DNA from: Sulfurovum sp.
GTDB taxonomy: Bacteria > Campylobacterota > Campylobacteria > Campylobacterales > Sulfurovaceae
Assembly: GCA_027029065.1 (NCBI GenBank)
Contig: JALVGO010000019.1
Span: 1-6,061, forward strand
DNA length: 6,061 bases
Direction: 5' to 3'
The translations under genes were made by a program, and so were the position numbers. Every line of letters starts with the position of its first letter. Position 1 is the stretch's first letter. Shown piece by piece: positions 1-5,690 of this stretch. Under the pieces are notes generated by a model that did not search any database, had not been told where the DNA came from, and saw only the letters and a program-made list of their open reading frames with translations.

Positions 1-1
1 A

Positions 2-467
<466 letters not shown>

Positions 468-469
<2 letters not shown>

Positions 470-474
470 GGAAG
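468..474 (+). promoter_or_regulatory. Shine-Dalgarno of fusA overlapping rpsG stop
   Basis: AAGGAAG begins inside the TAA stop of rpsG and lies 6 bases before the fusA ATG at 481. The overlap supports translational coupling of S7 and EF-G on one mRNA and fixes the fusA start. Confidence 0.85.
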
Positions 475-480
475 TAACGT

Positions 481-2571
481 ATGCCTAGAAGTCATAAACT
501 GGAAGACCTGAGAAACATCGGTATTGCCGCACACATCGATGCGGGTAAAACTACAACGACAGAGAGAATCCTCTTCTATACAGGGGTTGAGCACAAGATC
601 GGTGAAGTTCACGACGGTGCTGCAACGATGGACTGGATGGAGCAGGAGCAGGAGCGTGGTATTACCATTACTTCAGCTGCGACCACCTGTGAGTGGAGAG
701 GCAAGCAGATCAACATCATCGACACTCCGGGCCACGTCGACTTCACCATCGAAGTTGAGCGTTCGATGAGAGTACTTGATGGTGCCGTTTCAGTATTCTG
801 TGCCGTAGGTGGGGTTCAGCCTCAGTCAGAGACTGTATGGAGACAGCGTAACCGTTATGGCGTTCCGTCTATCGTATTTGTCAACAAAATGGACAGAACC
901 GGTGCGGACTTCTTTGAAGTTGAAAGACAGATCCGTGACAGACTCAAGGGTAACCCTGTGCCTATCCAACTGCCTATCGGTGCAGAAGAGAACTTTGAGG
1001 GGATCGTTGATCTCGTTAAAATGAAAGAGATCGTATGGGATGCAGAGGCAGCAATGGGTTCTGCATACCATGAGCAGGAGATCCGTGATGAGCTCCGTGA
1101 CCAGGCAGAAGAGTACAGAGAGAAGATGATCGAAGAGATCTCTGCTGTTGACGGTAACGAAGAGCTTATGGAAAAATATATGGAAGGTGAAGAGCTGACC
1201 ACTGAAGAGATCATGAAGGGAATCAAAGATGCAACCATCAACATGCATATTGTTCCTATGACTTGTGGTACAGCCTTTAAAAACAAAGGGGTTCAGACAC
1301 TGCTCGATGCGGTTGTTGATTTCCTTCCTGCACCAACAGAAGTACCACCGATTAAAGGTACAAAGATGGATGATCCGGATGCTGAAGTAACTGTTGAGTC
1401 TACTGATGATGGTGAATTTGCATCACTGGCATTCAAAATTATGACTGACCCGTTTGTCGGACAGTTGACATTTATCCGTGTATACCGTGGTTCTCTGGAG
1501 TCAGGTTCTTACGTGCTTAACTCTACCAAAGAGAAAAAAGAGCGTGTTGGTCGTATCATGAAGATGCATGCGATCAAGCGTGAAGAGGTTAAAGAGATCT
1601 ATGCTGGTGAGATCGGTGCGGTTGTCGGGCTGAAAAACACCACTACAGGTGATACACTCTGTTCTGAAAAAGACAAAGTAGTTCTTGAAAGAATGGACTT
1701 CCCGGATCCTGTTATCTCTGTTGCGGTTGAGCCTAAAACCAAAGCCGATCAGGAAAAAATGGGTATTGCACTTGGTAAGCTTGCTGCAGAAGATCCATCT
1801 TTCCGTGTTTCAACTGACGAAGAGTCTGGTCAAACCATTATTTCTGGTATGGGTGAGCTTCACCTTGAGATCATTGTTGACCGTATGAAGCGTGAATTCA
1901 AAGTTGAAGCCGAAGTTGGTGCACCACAGGTTGCATACCGTGAAACAATCCGTAAAGCGGTTAACAAAGAGTACAAGTATGCCAAGCAGTCCGGTGGTCG
2001 TGGTCAGTACGGTCACGTATTCCTCAAAATCGAGCCGCTTGAGCCAGGTTCTGGGTATGAGTTCGTTGATGAGATCAAAGGTGGGGTTATTCCTAAAGAG
2101 TTCATCGGGCCGGTTGACAAAGGTATCCAGGAAGCGATGCAAAGAGGTATTCAGGCAGGGTATCCTGTAGAAGATGTCAAAGTAACGCTTTATGATGGTT
2201 CTTACCACGATGTTGACTCCTCTGAAATGGCATTTAAACTTGCAGGTTCTATGGGATTCCGTGAAGGTGCCAAAGAGGCAAACCCAGTGATCCTTGAGCC
2301 AATGATGAAAGTCGAAGTGGAAGTACCTGAAGAGTTCATGGGTGACGTTATCGGCGATATCTCCAAAAGACGTGGTAACGTTACCGGTATGGATGACAGA
2401 GCGGGTAACAAAATCGTTAACGCTTTCGTACCGCTTTCAGAAATGTTCGGCTACTCTACAGACCTGCGTTCTATGACTCAGGGACGTGCGACATACGCGA
2501 TGGAGTTCGACCACTATGAGGAAGTGCCTCAGAATGTGGCGAAGGAAATCATCGAAAAGCGTAACAGCTAA
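481..2571 (+). CDS. fusA: Translation elongation factor G
   Basis: EF-G is the cytosolic GTPase that drives mRNA-tRNA translocation and, with ribosome recycling factor, splits post-termination ribosomes. The product is 696 residues, normal for bacterial EF-G (about 690-705). All GTPase motifs are intact: P-loop AHIDAGKTT (17-25), switch I with ERGIT (58-62), DTPGHVD (81-87), NKMD (135-138) and the G5 region CGTAFKNKG (262-270). Domains II to V follow, including the domain IV segment [14 protein letters not shown] and the domain V stretch with [11 protein letters not shown]. The start is set by the Shine-Dalgarno at 468-474. tuf, which follows fusA in many bacteria, is absent here; the plus strand instead enters a structured non-coding region. 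This is the main elongation EF-G rather than a TetM-like or EF-G2 paralogue, because it follows rpsG directly. Confidence 0.98.
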   Translation: MPRSHKLEDLRNIGIAAHIDAGKTTTTERILFYTGVEHKIGEVHDGAATMDWMEQEQERGITITSAATTCEWRGKQINIIDTPGHVDFTIEVERSMRVLDGAVSVFCAVGGVQPQSETVWRQRNRYGVPSIVFVNKMDRTGADFFEVERQIRDRLKGNPVPIQLPIGAEENFEGIVDLVKMKEIVWDAEAAMGSAYHEQEIRDELRDQAEEYREKMIEEISAVDGNEELMEKYMEGEELTTEEIMKGIKDATINMHIVPMTCGTAFKNKGVQTLLDAVVDFLPAPTEVPPIKGTKMDDPDAEVTVESTDDGEFASLAFKIMTDPFVGQLTFIRVYRGSLESGSYVLNSTKEKKERVGRIMKMHAIKREEVKEIYAGEIGAVVGLKNTTTGDTLCSEKDKVVLERMDFPDPVISVAVEPKTKADQEKMGIALGKLAAEDPSFRVSTDEESGQTIISGMGELHLEIIVDRMKREFKVEAEVGAPQVAYRETIRKAVNKEYKYAKQSGGRGQYGHVFLKIEPLEPGSGYEFVDEIKGGVIPKEFIGPVDKGIQEAMQRGIQAGYPVEDVKVTLYDGSYHDVDSSEMAFKLAGSMGFREGAKEANPVILEPMMKVEVEVPEEFMGDVIGDISKRRGNVTGMDDRAGNKIVNAFVPLSEMFGYSTDLRSMTQGRATYAMEFDHYEEVPQNVAKEIIEKRNS

Positions 2572-2577
2572 TCTTTC

Positions 2578-2592
2578 GCAGTATTTTACTGC
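2578..2592 (+). other. Short hairpin just after fusA
   Basis: GCAGTA (2578-2583) and TACTGC (2587-2592) form a perfect 6-bp stem with a 3-base loop, starting 6 bases after the fusA stop. No T-run follows, so it is not a canonical intrinsic terminator. It could block 3' exonucleases or act with the larger hairpin next to it. Confidence 0.45.
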
Positions 2593-2596
2593 AACT

Positions 2597-2641
2597 TTGA
2601 AGGAGTGTCTCAGTCACGTACTGGGACGTACGCTCCTTCAA
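2597..2641 (+). repeat. Long interrupted inverted repeat downstream of fusA (REP-like or terminator-like)
   Basis: The outer arms at 2597-2608 (TTGAAGGAGTGT) and 2630-2641 (ACGCTCCTTCAA) pair over 12 positions, one of them G-T. Inside is a second 6-bp stem, CTCAGT (2609-2614) with ACTGGG (2620-2625), closing a 5-base loop. A 4-base bulge, ACGT, lies at 2626-2629. An alternative inner stem CGTAC (2617-2621) with GTACG (2628-2632) is also possible. No U-tract follows (the next bases are CACAACC), so a simple Rho-independent terminator is doubtful. The interrupted palindrome resembles extragenic repeats found in many copies, but copy number cannot be judged from one window. It probably marks the 3' end of the str-operon mRNA. 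Confidence 0.55.
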
Positions 2642-2685
2642 CACAACCTTCAAATCTACAGCGAAATATTTTCGTATCATAAAAG

Positions 2686-2756
2686 TTTTAATTTTTAACT
2701 TTTAATTTTTAATTCTTCCCCACATTCGATTGCTCATTACTCACTGCTCATTTTGG
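2686..2756. repeat. Heptanucleotide-periodic intergenic tract
   Basis: Bases 2686-2713 are four consecutive 7-mers of consensus TTTTAAY (the second ends in C, the others in T). After a two-unit break (2714-2727) come heptads on a different consensus: GATTGCT, CATTACT, CACTGCT and CATTTTG (2728-2755), readable in shifted phase as AYTRCTC units. The last unit abuts the probable -10 box at 2757. The tract resembles short tandemly repeated heptamers known from some bacterial intergenic regions, notably in cyanobacteria. An AT-only inverted repeat (2680-2687 with 2697-2704) is embedded in it and could give a weak hairpin followed by Ts. The function is unknown. Confidence 0.6.
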
Positions 2757-2762
2757 TACAAT
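2757..2762 (+). promoter_or_regulatory. Probable sigma70 -10 box of the small unknown gene
   Basis: TACAAT sits in the context TTTTGGTACAAT, 30 bases before the ATG at 2793. That predicts transcription starting near 2769 and a leader of about 24 bases. There is no clear -35 box, but the upstream DNA is T-rich and periodic, as described for Campylobacterota vegetative promoters, which often lack a conserved -35. Confidence 0.55.
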
Positions 2763-2792
2763 ACCACTATAAAAACTAAAGGAAACCGTGTT

Positions 2793-3158
2793 ATGAAAGT
2801 TGTGATTGATCTCATTGAAGATGTTCGTGAATCTATTGGCAATGCAGAAGGCTATATTTTTACTGCAGGGCTTTTAAAAGAGGATCCGAACGATCCTTCC
2901 AGACTTATCTATGCCGGAGAGGCGAAACTGACATCGTTTGGGCTTGATGAAACAAAAAGGGCGTTGGAGTTTGGCATAGAGAACAGTAACGAAGAGATTA
3001 CGGTAGGAGAGGTCATTCCGCCGCTTCTGATAGCCGATATGGATGTGATGATGTATGAGGTGAGGGTGAATGTTAATGCACAATACAGTGGCATGGAAGT
3101 GGTAGGGTTTGGCAAAAATGATGAAGCGCAGCGTTATGTGCTCTTCATCAAGATATAG
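2793..3158 (+). CDS. Conserved-looking hypothetical protein, 121 residues
   Basis: I do not recognise this family with certainty. The start is ATG 2793, served by AAAGGA at 2778-2783 (9-base spacing). The frame is open back to an ATG at 2730, but that start lies in the heptad tract, upstream of the predicted promoter and Shine-Dalgarno. The 121-residue product begins MKVVIDLIEDVRESIGNAEG. It is acidic, lacks a signal peptide, membrane segments and cysteines, and alternates short hydrophobic strands with turns (IYAGEAKLTSFG at 39-50, MMYEVRVNVNA at 86-96, RYVLFIKI at 114-121). This suggests a small mixed alpha/beta cytosolic protein. It has its own promoter and converges on the DUF2853 gene with 2 bases between stops. 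Good Shine-Dalgarno spacing and coherent composition make it very likely a real gene. Confidence 0.85.
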   Translation: MKVVIDLIEDVRESIGNAEGYIFTAGLLKEDPNDPSRLIYAGEAKLTSFGLDETKRALEFGIENSNEEITVGEVIPPLLIADMDVMMYEVRVNVNAQYSGMEVVGFGKNDEAQRYVLFIKI

Positions 3159-3160
3159 TA

Positions 3161-3499
3161 CTAAGCGTAAACAGACTCTTTGCTGAACTCTTTGGCAAGC
3201 AGGGCATAAAAGAGCGCTCTGTATTTGTTTCGGTTGGATGTACCCATCTTCTCACAAACGGATTTTATGGCATCATCAAGCTTAGCAGAATCTTCCAGCC
3301 CAAGTTTTTTGATCAGGAAGTTCTTTTTAACCGTTTCGAGTTCACTGCTGTCTGAACAGGAGACTGTCTCGGCATCTTTGTTGTGGATAGATGGCCCGAG
3401 TCCTTTGGTGACTGCTGCGATAAATGCATCATCCAGTCCCAGTTTGAGATCTTTGGATGCTTTGGTGTAGAGTGCGATCTTCTCATCAAGTTTACTCAT
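3161..3499 (-). CDS. DUF2853 family protein
   Basis: This 112-residue protein matches the DUF2853 family as I remember it: MSKLDEKIALY at the N-terminus, TKGLGPSIHNKDAETVSCSD (31-50), VKKNFLIKKLGLED (57-70) and GTSNRNKYRALFYALLAKEF (86-105). The family is small, soluble and helical, with no assigned biochemical role that I know of. Cysteines are at residues 48 and 82; no metal site or catalytic motif is evident. The start is supported by AAGGAAG (3504-3510) 4 bases before the ATG. A near-consensus sigma70 promoter lies just upstream (3531-3559), so it is probably transcribed independently of the HTH gene 51 bases upstream on the same strand. Its 3' end faces the hypothetical gene at 2793-3158. 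Confidence 0.85.
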   Translation of the reverse strand: MSKLDEKIALYTKASKDLKLGLDDAFIAAVTKGLGPSIHNKDAETVSCSDSSELETVKKNFLIKKLGLEDSAKLDDAIKSVCEKMGTSNRNKYRALFYALLAKEFSKESVYA

Positions 3500-3530
3500 T
3501 TTTCTTCCTTTTTTAGTAAAATCACACTTT

Positions 3531-3559
3531 ATTATAGCTTCAAAAATGATTTAGGTCAA
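3531..3559 (-). promoter_or_regulatory. Near-consensus sigma70 promoter of the DUF2853 gene
   Basis: Read on the minus strand, TTGACC (3559-3554) is followed after exactly 17 bases by a perfect TATAAT (3536-3531). Transcription would start near 3524, giving a leader of about 25 bases. The -35 hexamer lies within the last two sense codons of the upstream HTH gene and the spacer begins with its TAA stop, so the promoter partly overlaps that gene's 3' end. Confidence 0.75.
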
Positions 3560-3787
3560 ATGAGGCGGATCTTGGGCAAAGAGGATCCAGTTTAGACTGA
3601 TGCGGTGTTTGCGGCAAAAGTGGGCAAGTGCCTCATAGGGAATTTTGCTGCGCCGTTTGATGACGGCAAAGTATTGTGGATCAAGATCCAGTGCAAATGC
3701 AATGTCGCGATCTTTTATTTTGGGCTGCTGTGTCTGCTGTGCAAGTATGACCCGTACCCGCTGCATGACATCATGAAAAACAATCAT
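3551..3787 (-). CDS. Small CI-repressor-like helix-turn-helix protein
   Basis: This 78-residue protein looks like a stand-alone DNA-binding domain related to the N-terminal domain of phage CI repressors (Bac_CI_repr-like). Residues 24-46 (IKDRDIAFALDLDPQYFAVIKRR) fit a helix-turn-helix with a basic recognition helix. The following IPYEALAHFCRKHRISLNWILF (49-70) is the family's typical continuation. There is no C-terminal peptidase or dimerisation domain, so it is probably not a LexA-type self-cleaving repressor. The start is ATG 3787 with a strong Shine-Dalgarno AAAGGAG (3798-3792), 4 bases before the ATG. An extended -10 promoter and a tandem repeat lie upstream, consistent with autoregulation. 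Nothing nearby is phage-like, and I recall similar small proteins in Campylobacterota core genomes, so it may be a resident regulator. Its targets are unknown. Confidence 0.8.
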   Translation of the reverse strand: MIVFHDVMQRVRVILAQQTQQPKIKDRDIAFALDLDPQYFAVIKRRSKIPYEALAHFCRKHRISLNWILFAQDPPHLT

Positions 3788-3814
3788 GGCACTCCTTTAT
3801 GGTAAGAATGCCGT

Positions 3815-3823
3815 ATCATAGCA
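3815..3823 (-). promoter_or_regulatory. Extended -10 promoter of the HTH gene
   Basis: On the minus strand TGCTATGAT (3823-3815) fits the extended -10 form TGnTATRAT, with no good -35 at 16-18 bases. The start would be near 3808, giving a leader of about 20 bases that contains the AAAGGAG ribosome binding site. Confidence 0.5.
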
Positions 3824-3850
3824 TGCCTTTGTCAGCTATAGGTATTTAGA

Positions 3851-3866
3851 TGTCATATTGTCATAT
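3851..3866. repeat. Perfect tandem 8-mer, candidate operator
   Basis: TGTCATAT occurs twice in a row (3851-3858 and 3859-3866); a further TGTCA is at 3830-3834. The tandem lies between queF and the HTH gene, roughly 43-58 bases upstream of the predicted HTH transcription start. A direct repeat beside a small regulator gene is a plausible binding site for that regulator, but this is inference. Confidence 0.4.
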
Positions 3867-3869
3867 TTT

Positions 3870-3895
3870 ACCCAAATCTCAAAATAGATTTGGGT
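3870..3895 (-). terminator. Inverted repeat immediately after queF, possible terminator
   Basis: ACCCAAATCT (3870-3879) and AGATTTGGGT (3886-3895) form a perfect 10-bp stem with a 6-base loop, beginning one base after the queF TAA. The position suits an operon terminator. However, the minus-strand transcript continues as AAAATATG rather than a U-run, while the plus-strand reading is followed by TTTT. It may end queF transcription inefficiently, protect the mRNA 3' end, or stop plus-strand antisense transcription. Confidence 0.5.
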
Positions 3896-3896
3896 T

Positions 3897-4274
3897 TTAC
3901 ATCGTTTCCGAGTCTATCTCAATGACAGTATGGACATTACCCCTTGGGTTGAAATCGGCTGTAAGTTTCATTGATTTTGGTTTGAGTTTGCTGTAGAGCG
4001 TATCAAATATCTCATTTGCCGAATTTTCATGCGAAATATAGCGGAACATAAATGAGTTGATGTACAGTTTGAGTGCTTTAAGCTCTATGACGGTTTTGTC
4101 AGGAACATAGCTGAGGGTAAGTTTGGCAAAGTCAGGATAACCCGACCGTGGGCACAGACACATAAACTCTGGAAGTTCAATGTTGATGGTATAGTTTTTT
4201 TCATGTTCATTCGACCAAAAGTTTGCCTCATTGTTAATGTCAAATTCACGTATCTCTTTTTCTCCGTATTTCAT
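3897..4274 (-). CDS. queF: NADPH-dependent 7-cyano-7-deazaguanine reductase
   Basis: QueF reduces the nitrile of preQ0 to the primary amine preQ1 with two NADPH (EC 1.7.1.13), the last free-base step before tRNA insertion in queuosine synthesis. It is a cytosolic tunnel-fold enzyme. The protein is the short single-domain type, 125 residues from the preferred start. It has the active-site segment FMCLCPRSGYPDFA with the nucleophilic cysteine in LCP and the catalytic Asp in PDF, the QueF signature ELKALKLYIN, the substrate-contact SHEN, and FNPRGN near the C-terminus. Two ATGs lie in tandem at 4277 and 4274. The Shine-Dalgarno AAAGGA (4285-4280) is only 2 bases from the first but 5 from the second, so 4274 is preferred. 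The Shine-Dalgarno overlaps the stop codon of the upstream EAL gene, implying a shared mRNA and translational coupling. No preQ1 riboswitch-like leader is possible in this tight junction. Confidence 0.95.
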   Translation of the reverse strand: MKYGEKEIREFDINNEANFWSNEHEKNYTINIELPEFMCLCPRSGYPDFAKLTLSYVPDKTVIELKALKLYINSFMFRYISHENSANEIFDTLYSKLKPKSMKLTADFNPRGNVHTVIEIDSETM

Positions 4275-4283
4275 CATAGTCCT

Positions 4284-5690
4284 TTAATTGTATTTTTTGA
4301 TAAGTACATCTTCTTTAAGTGCTTTGGCGATACCGAACCCCTGCAGATAATGGATGCCCATCTTAGAGAGTTTCTCTTTCTGTTCTGCTTTGTCAACCCA
4401 TTTTGCTACAGTAATAATGCCGAGTTCATCAGCCATCTGCACAAGAGAGCGCAGCATGGCTTCGGTTTTGCTGTCATCAAGCTTGGTCACATAGTCTCTG
4501 TCAAACTGTATCACATCGAAATGAAAATGCTTCATATATTCCATAGAGGCATTGGAAGAGCCGAAATTGTCTATGGCAATACGAACCCCTTTGGATCGGA
4601 AACGTTTGAGGGTTTCCAGGTAGCCGCTGAGATCATGGTGCGTTTTACGTTCATACAACTCTATAATGATACGGGAAGGATCGAGTTTACTCTCCTCAAG
4701 TAATGTAAAGAAAACCTTTTGAAAATTGCGATCACGTAGAGAAAATGGAGAAAGGTTGAAAGAAAAACAGACATGATGATCCATCAGTGGCAGCAAGCCC
4801 AAAATATATTCAAAGAGTGCCAGATCGTAGTTTCGTCCTTCACCAAGGCGGTTAATGATAGGAAGAAATACTTTGGGAAGAATTTCGCCCATACTGTCTG
4901 AGCGAAGCCGGACTGAAATTTCATAAATATCAATACGTCCTGTACGGGTACTTTGCAATGGTCTGAAAAGCAGAGAGAACTGTTTCCCGTGCAATGCTTC
5001 GAGTACTGCTTTCTCAGTATCGGAAAGCTTTTTGGAGTCTTGTACAACATCGGTTTTGTGCTGTACATTGATAATATCTTTCAATCGTACAATATCCTGT
5101 TCAAGGTCATCTCCGATGTTGGTAATGATGGCAAAGGCATAGTCGATATCTATATCGTCTATGGTACGGTACTTGTCGACAAATGCTTTGAATACAGATT
5201 CAATTTCTGGGTTTTCCGTATTGATAGCAATCAGAAACTCTGCACCGTACCGTCTTGCGATCAGCGCCTTTTTCATACCGTTGGCTGTCAGTTCTCTGTC
5301 CAGCGCATGAATAATATGGAACAGGAGTTTGTCAACACTTTGGGTACTGTAGTTTTCATTGATGGTAGCAAGGTTGTTTACAATCAGCAGTACAAGGGTT
5401 TTGGGACGGTAGTGTTTGAGTTTTTGTACAAAGGTACGCTGATTGAATCCCTGTGTAGTCTGGTCTATCAGGCTCTCTTTGACGCTGAGTTCCATTAAAA
5501 AATAGATAAAGTAAACGGTAATAAAAACAAGACTGCCAAAGAGAATGGCAGTTTCAAGGTTGAAGTGGAGAGACTCATCCCGAAGAAATGTACTGTAGAA
5601 AACGAGTGATACCAGAAGTATAATAGGAACCCCTGCCCTAAGCGCAAGCTTAAATCGGCGTTCTCTCTCTTCCAGTTCAGACAGCAGCAT
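4284..5690 (-). CDS. Membrane-anchored degenerate GGDEF-EAL protein
   Basis: This 468-residue protein has two predicted membrane helices (about 17-36 and 47-66), a GGDEF-like domain (about 75-205) and an EAL-like domain (about 235-465). In the first, the GGDEF signature reads RYGAEF (147-152), so diguanylate cyclase activity is unlikely. In the EAL domain E257 (EIS for EAL), N312 (FNLSPFSL), E344 (IELYE), D374 and Q450 (LQG) are retained. Other catalytic positions differ: the DDFG pair reads DNFG (374-377), the lysine of the KxD motif is Q395 (VIQFD), and AEGVE reads AKWVD (429-433). It is therefore probably not an active c-di-GMP phosphodiesterase and may bind c-di-GMP or a partner at the inner membrane. 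The ATG overlaps the gyrB stop by one base (TAATG), with a weak GGA 6 bases upstream, so reinitiation is likely. queF follows after 6-9 bases. Confidence 0.9.
   Translation of the reverse strand: MLLSELEERERRFKLALRAGVPIILLVSLVFYSTFLRDESLHFNLETAILFGSLVFITVYFIYFLMELSVKESLIDQTTQGFNQRTFVQKLKHYRPKTLVLLIVNNLATINENYSTQSVDKLLFHIIHALDRELTANGMKKALIARRYGAEFLIAINTENPEIESVFKAFVDKYRTIDDIDIDYAFAIITNIGDDLEQDIVRLKDIINVQHKTDVVQDSKKLSDTEKAVLEALHGKQFSLLFRPLQSTRTGRIDIYEISVRLRSDSMGEILPKVFLPIINRLGEGRNYDLALFEYILGLLPLMDHHVCFSFNLSPFSLRDRNFQKVFFTLLEESKLDPSRIIIELYERKTHHDLSGYLETLKRFRSKGVRIAIDNFGSSNASMEYMKHFHFDVIQFDRDYVTKLDDSKTEAMLRSLVQMADELGIITVAKWVDKAEQKEKLSKMGIHYLQGFGIAKALKEDVLIKKYN

Noticed and set aside
826..1286. 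Two overlapping minus-strand open frames of about 140 codons inside fusA
   Set aside because: They are antisense shadows of a highly conserved gene, with serine/cysteine-rich low-information translations and no ribosome binding site or family match.
2486..2698. 70-codon plus-strand frame crossing the fusA end and the hairpins
   Set aside because: It begins inside fusA out of frame and translates through the structured non-coding region; no family resemblance.
2680..2713. AT-only inverted repeat (2680-2687 with 2697-2704) as the fusA terminator
   Set aside because: The stem has only one G-C pair and is a by-product of the TTTTAAY repeat; it is about 110 bases past the fusA stop. Weak at best.
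2686..2756. CRISPR array or insertion-sequence remnant
   Set aside because: Units are 7 bases with no spacers, and no terminal inverted repeats or transposase fragment are visible.
2730..2792. Upstream ATG at 2730 as the start of the 121-residue hypothetical protein
   Set aside because: It falls within the heptad repeat tract, before the likely promoter, and has no Shine-Dalgarno; ATG 2793 has AAAGGA at proper spacing.
3551..3787. Prophage or toxin-antitoxin origin of the small HTH gene
   Set aside because: No integrase, phage gene, att-like repeat or toxin partner is next to it; the neighbour is a DUF2853 gene with its own promoter.
4275..4300. preQ1 riboswitch controlling queF
   Set aside because: There is no leader: queF starts 6-9 bases after the upstream stop codon, leaving no room for an aptamer outside coding sequence.
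4203..5498. Plus-strand open frames of 166 and 181 codons opposite queF and the EAL gene
   Set aside because: They run antisense to clearly recognisable coding sequence, and their translations are Phe/Tyr/Cys-rich without recognisable motifs.
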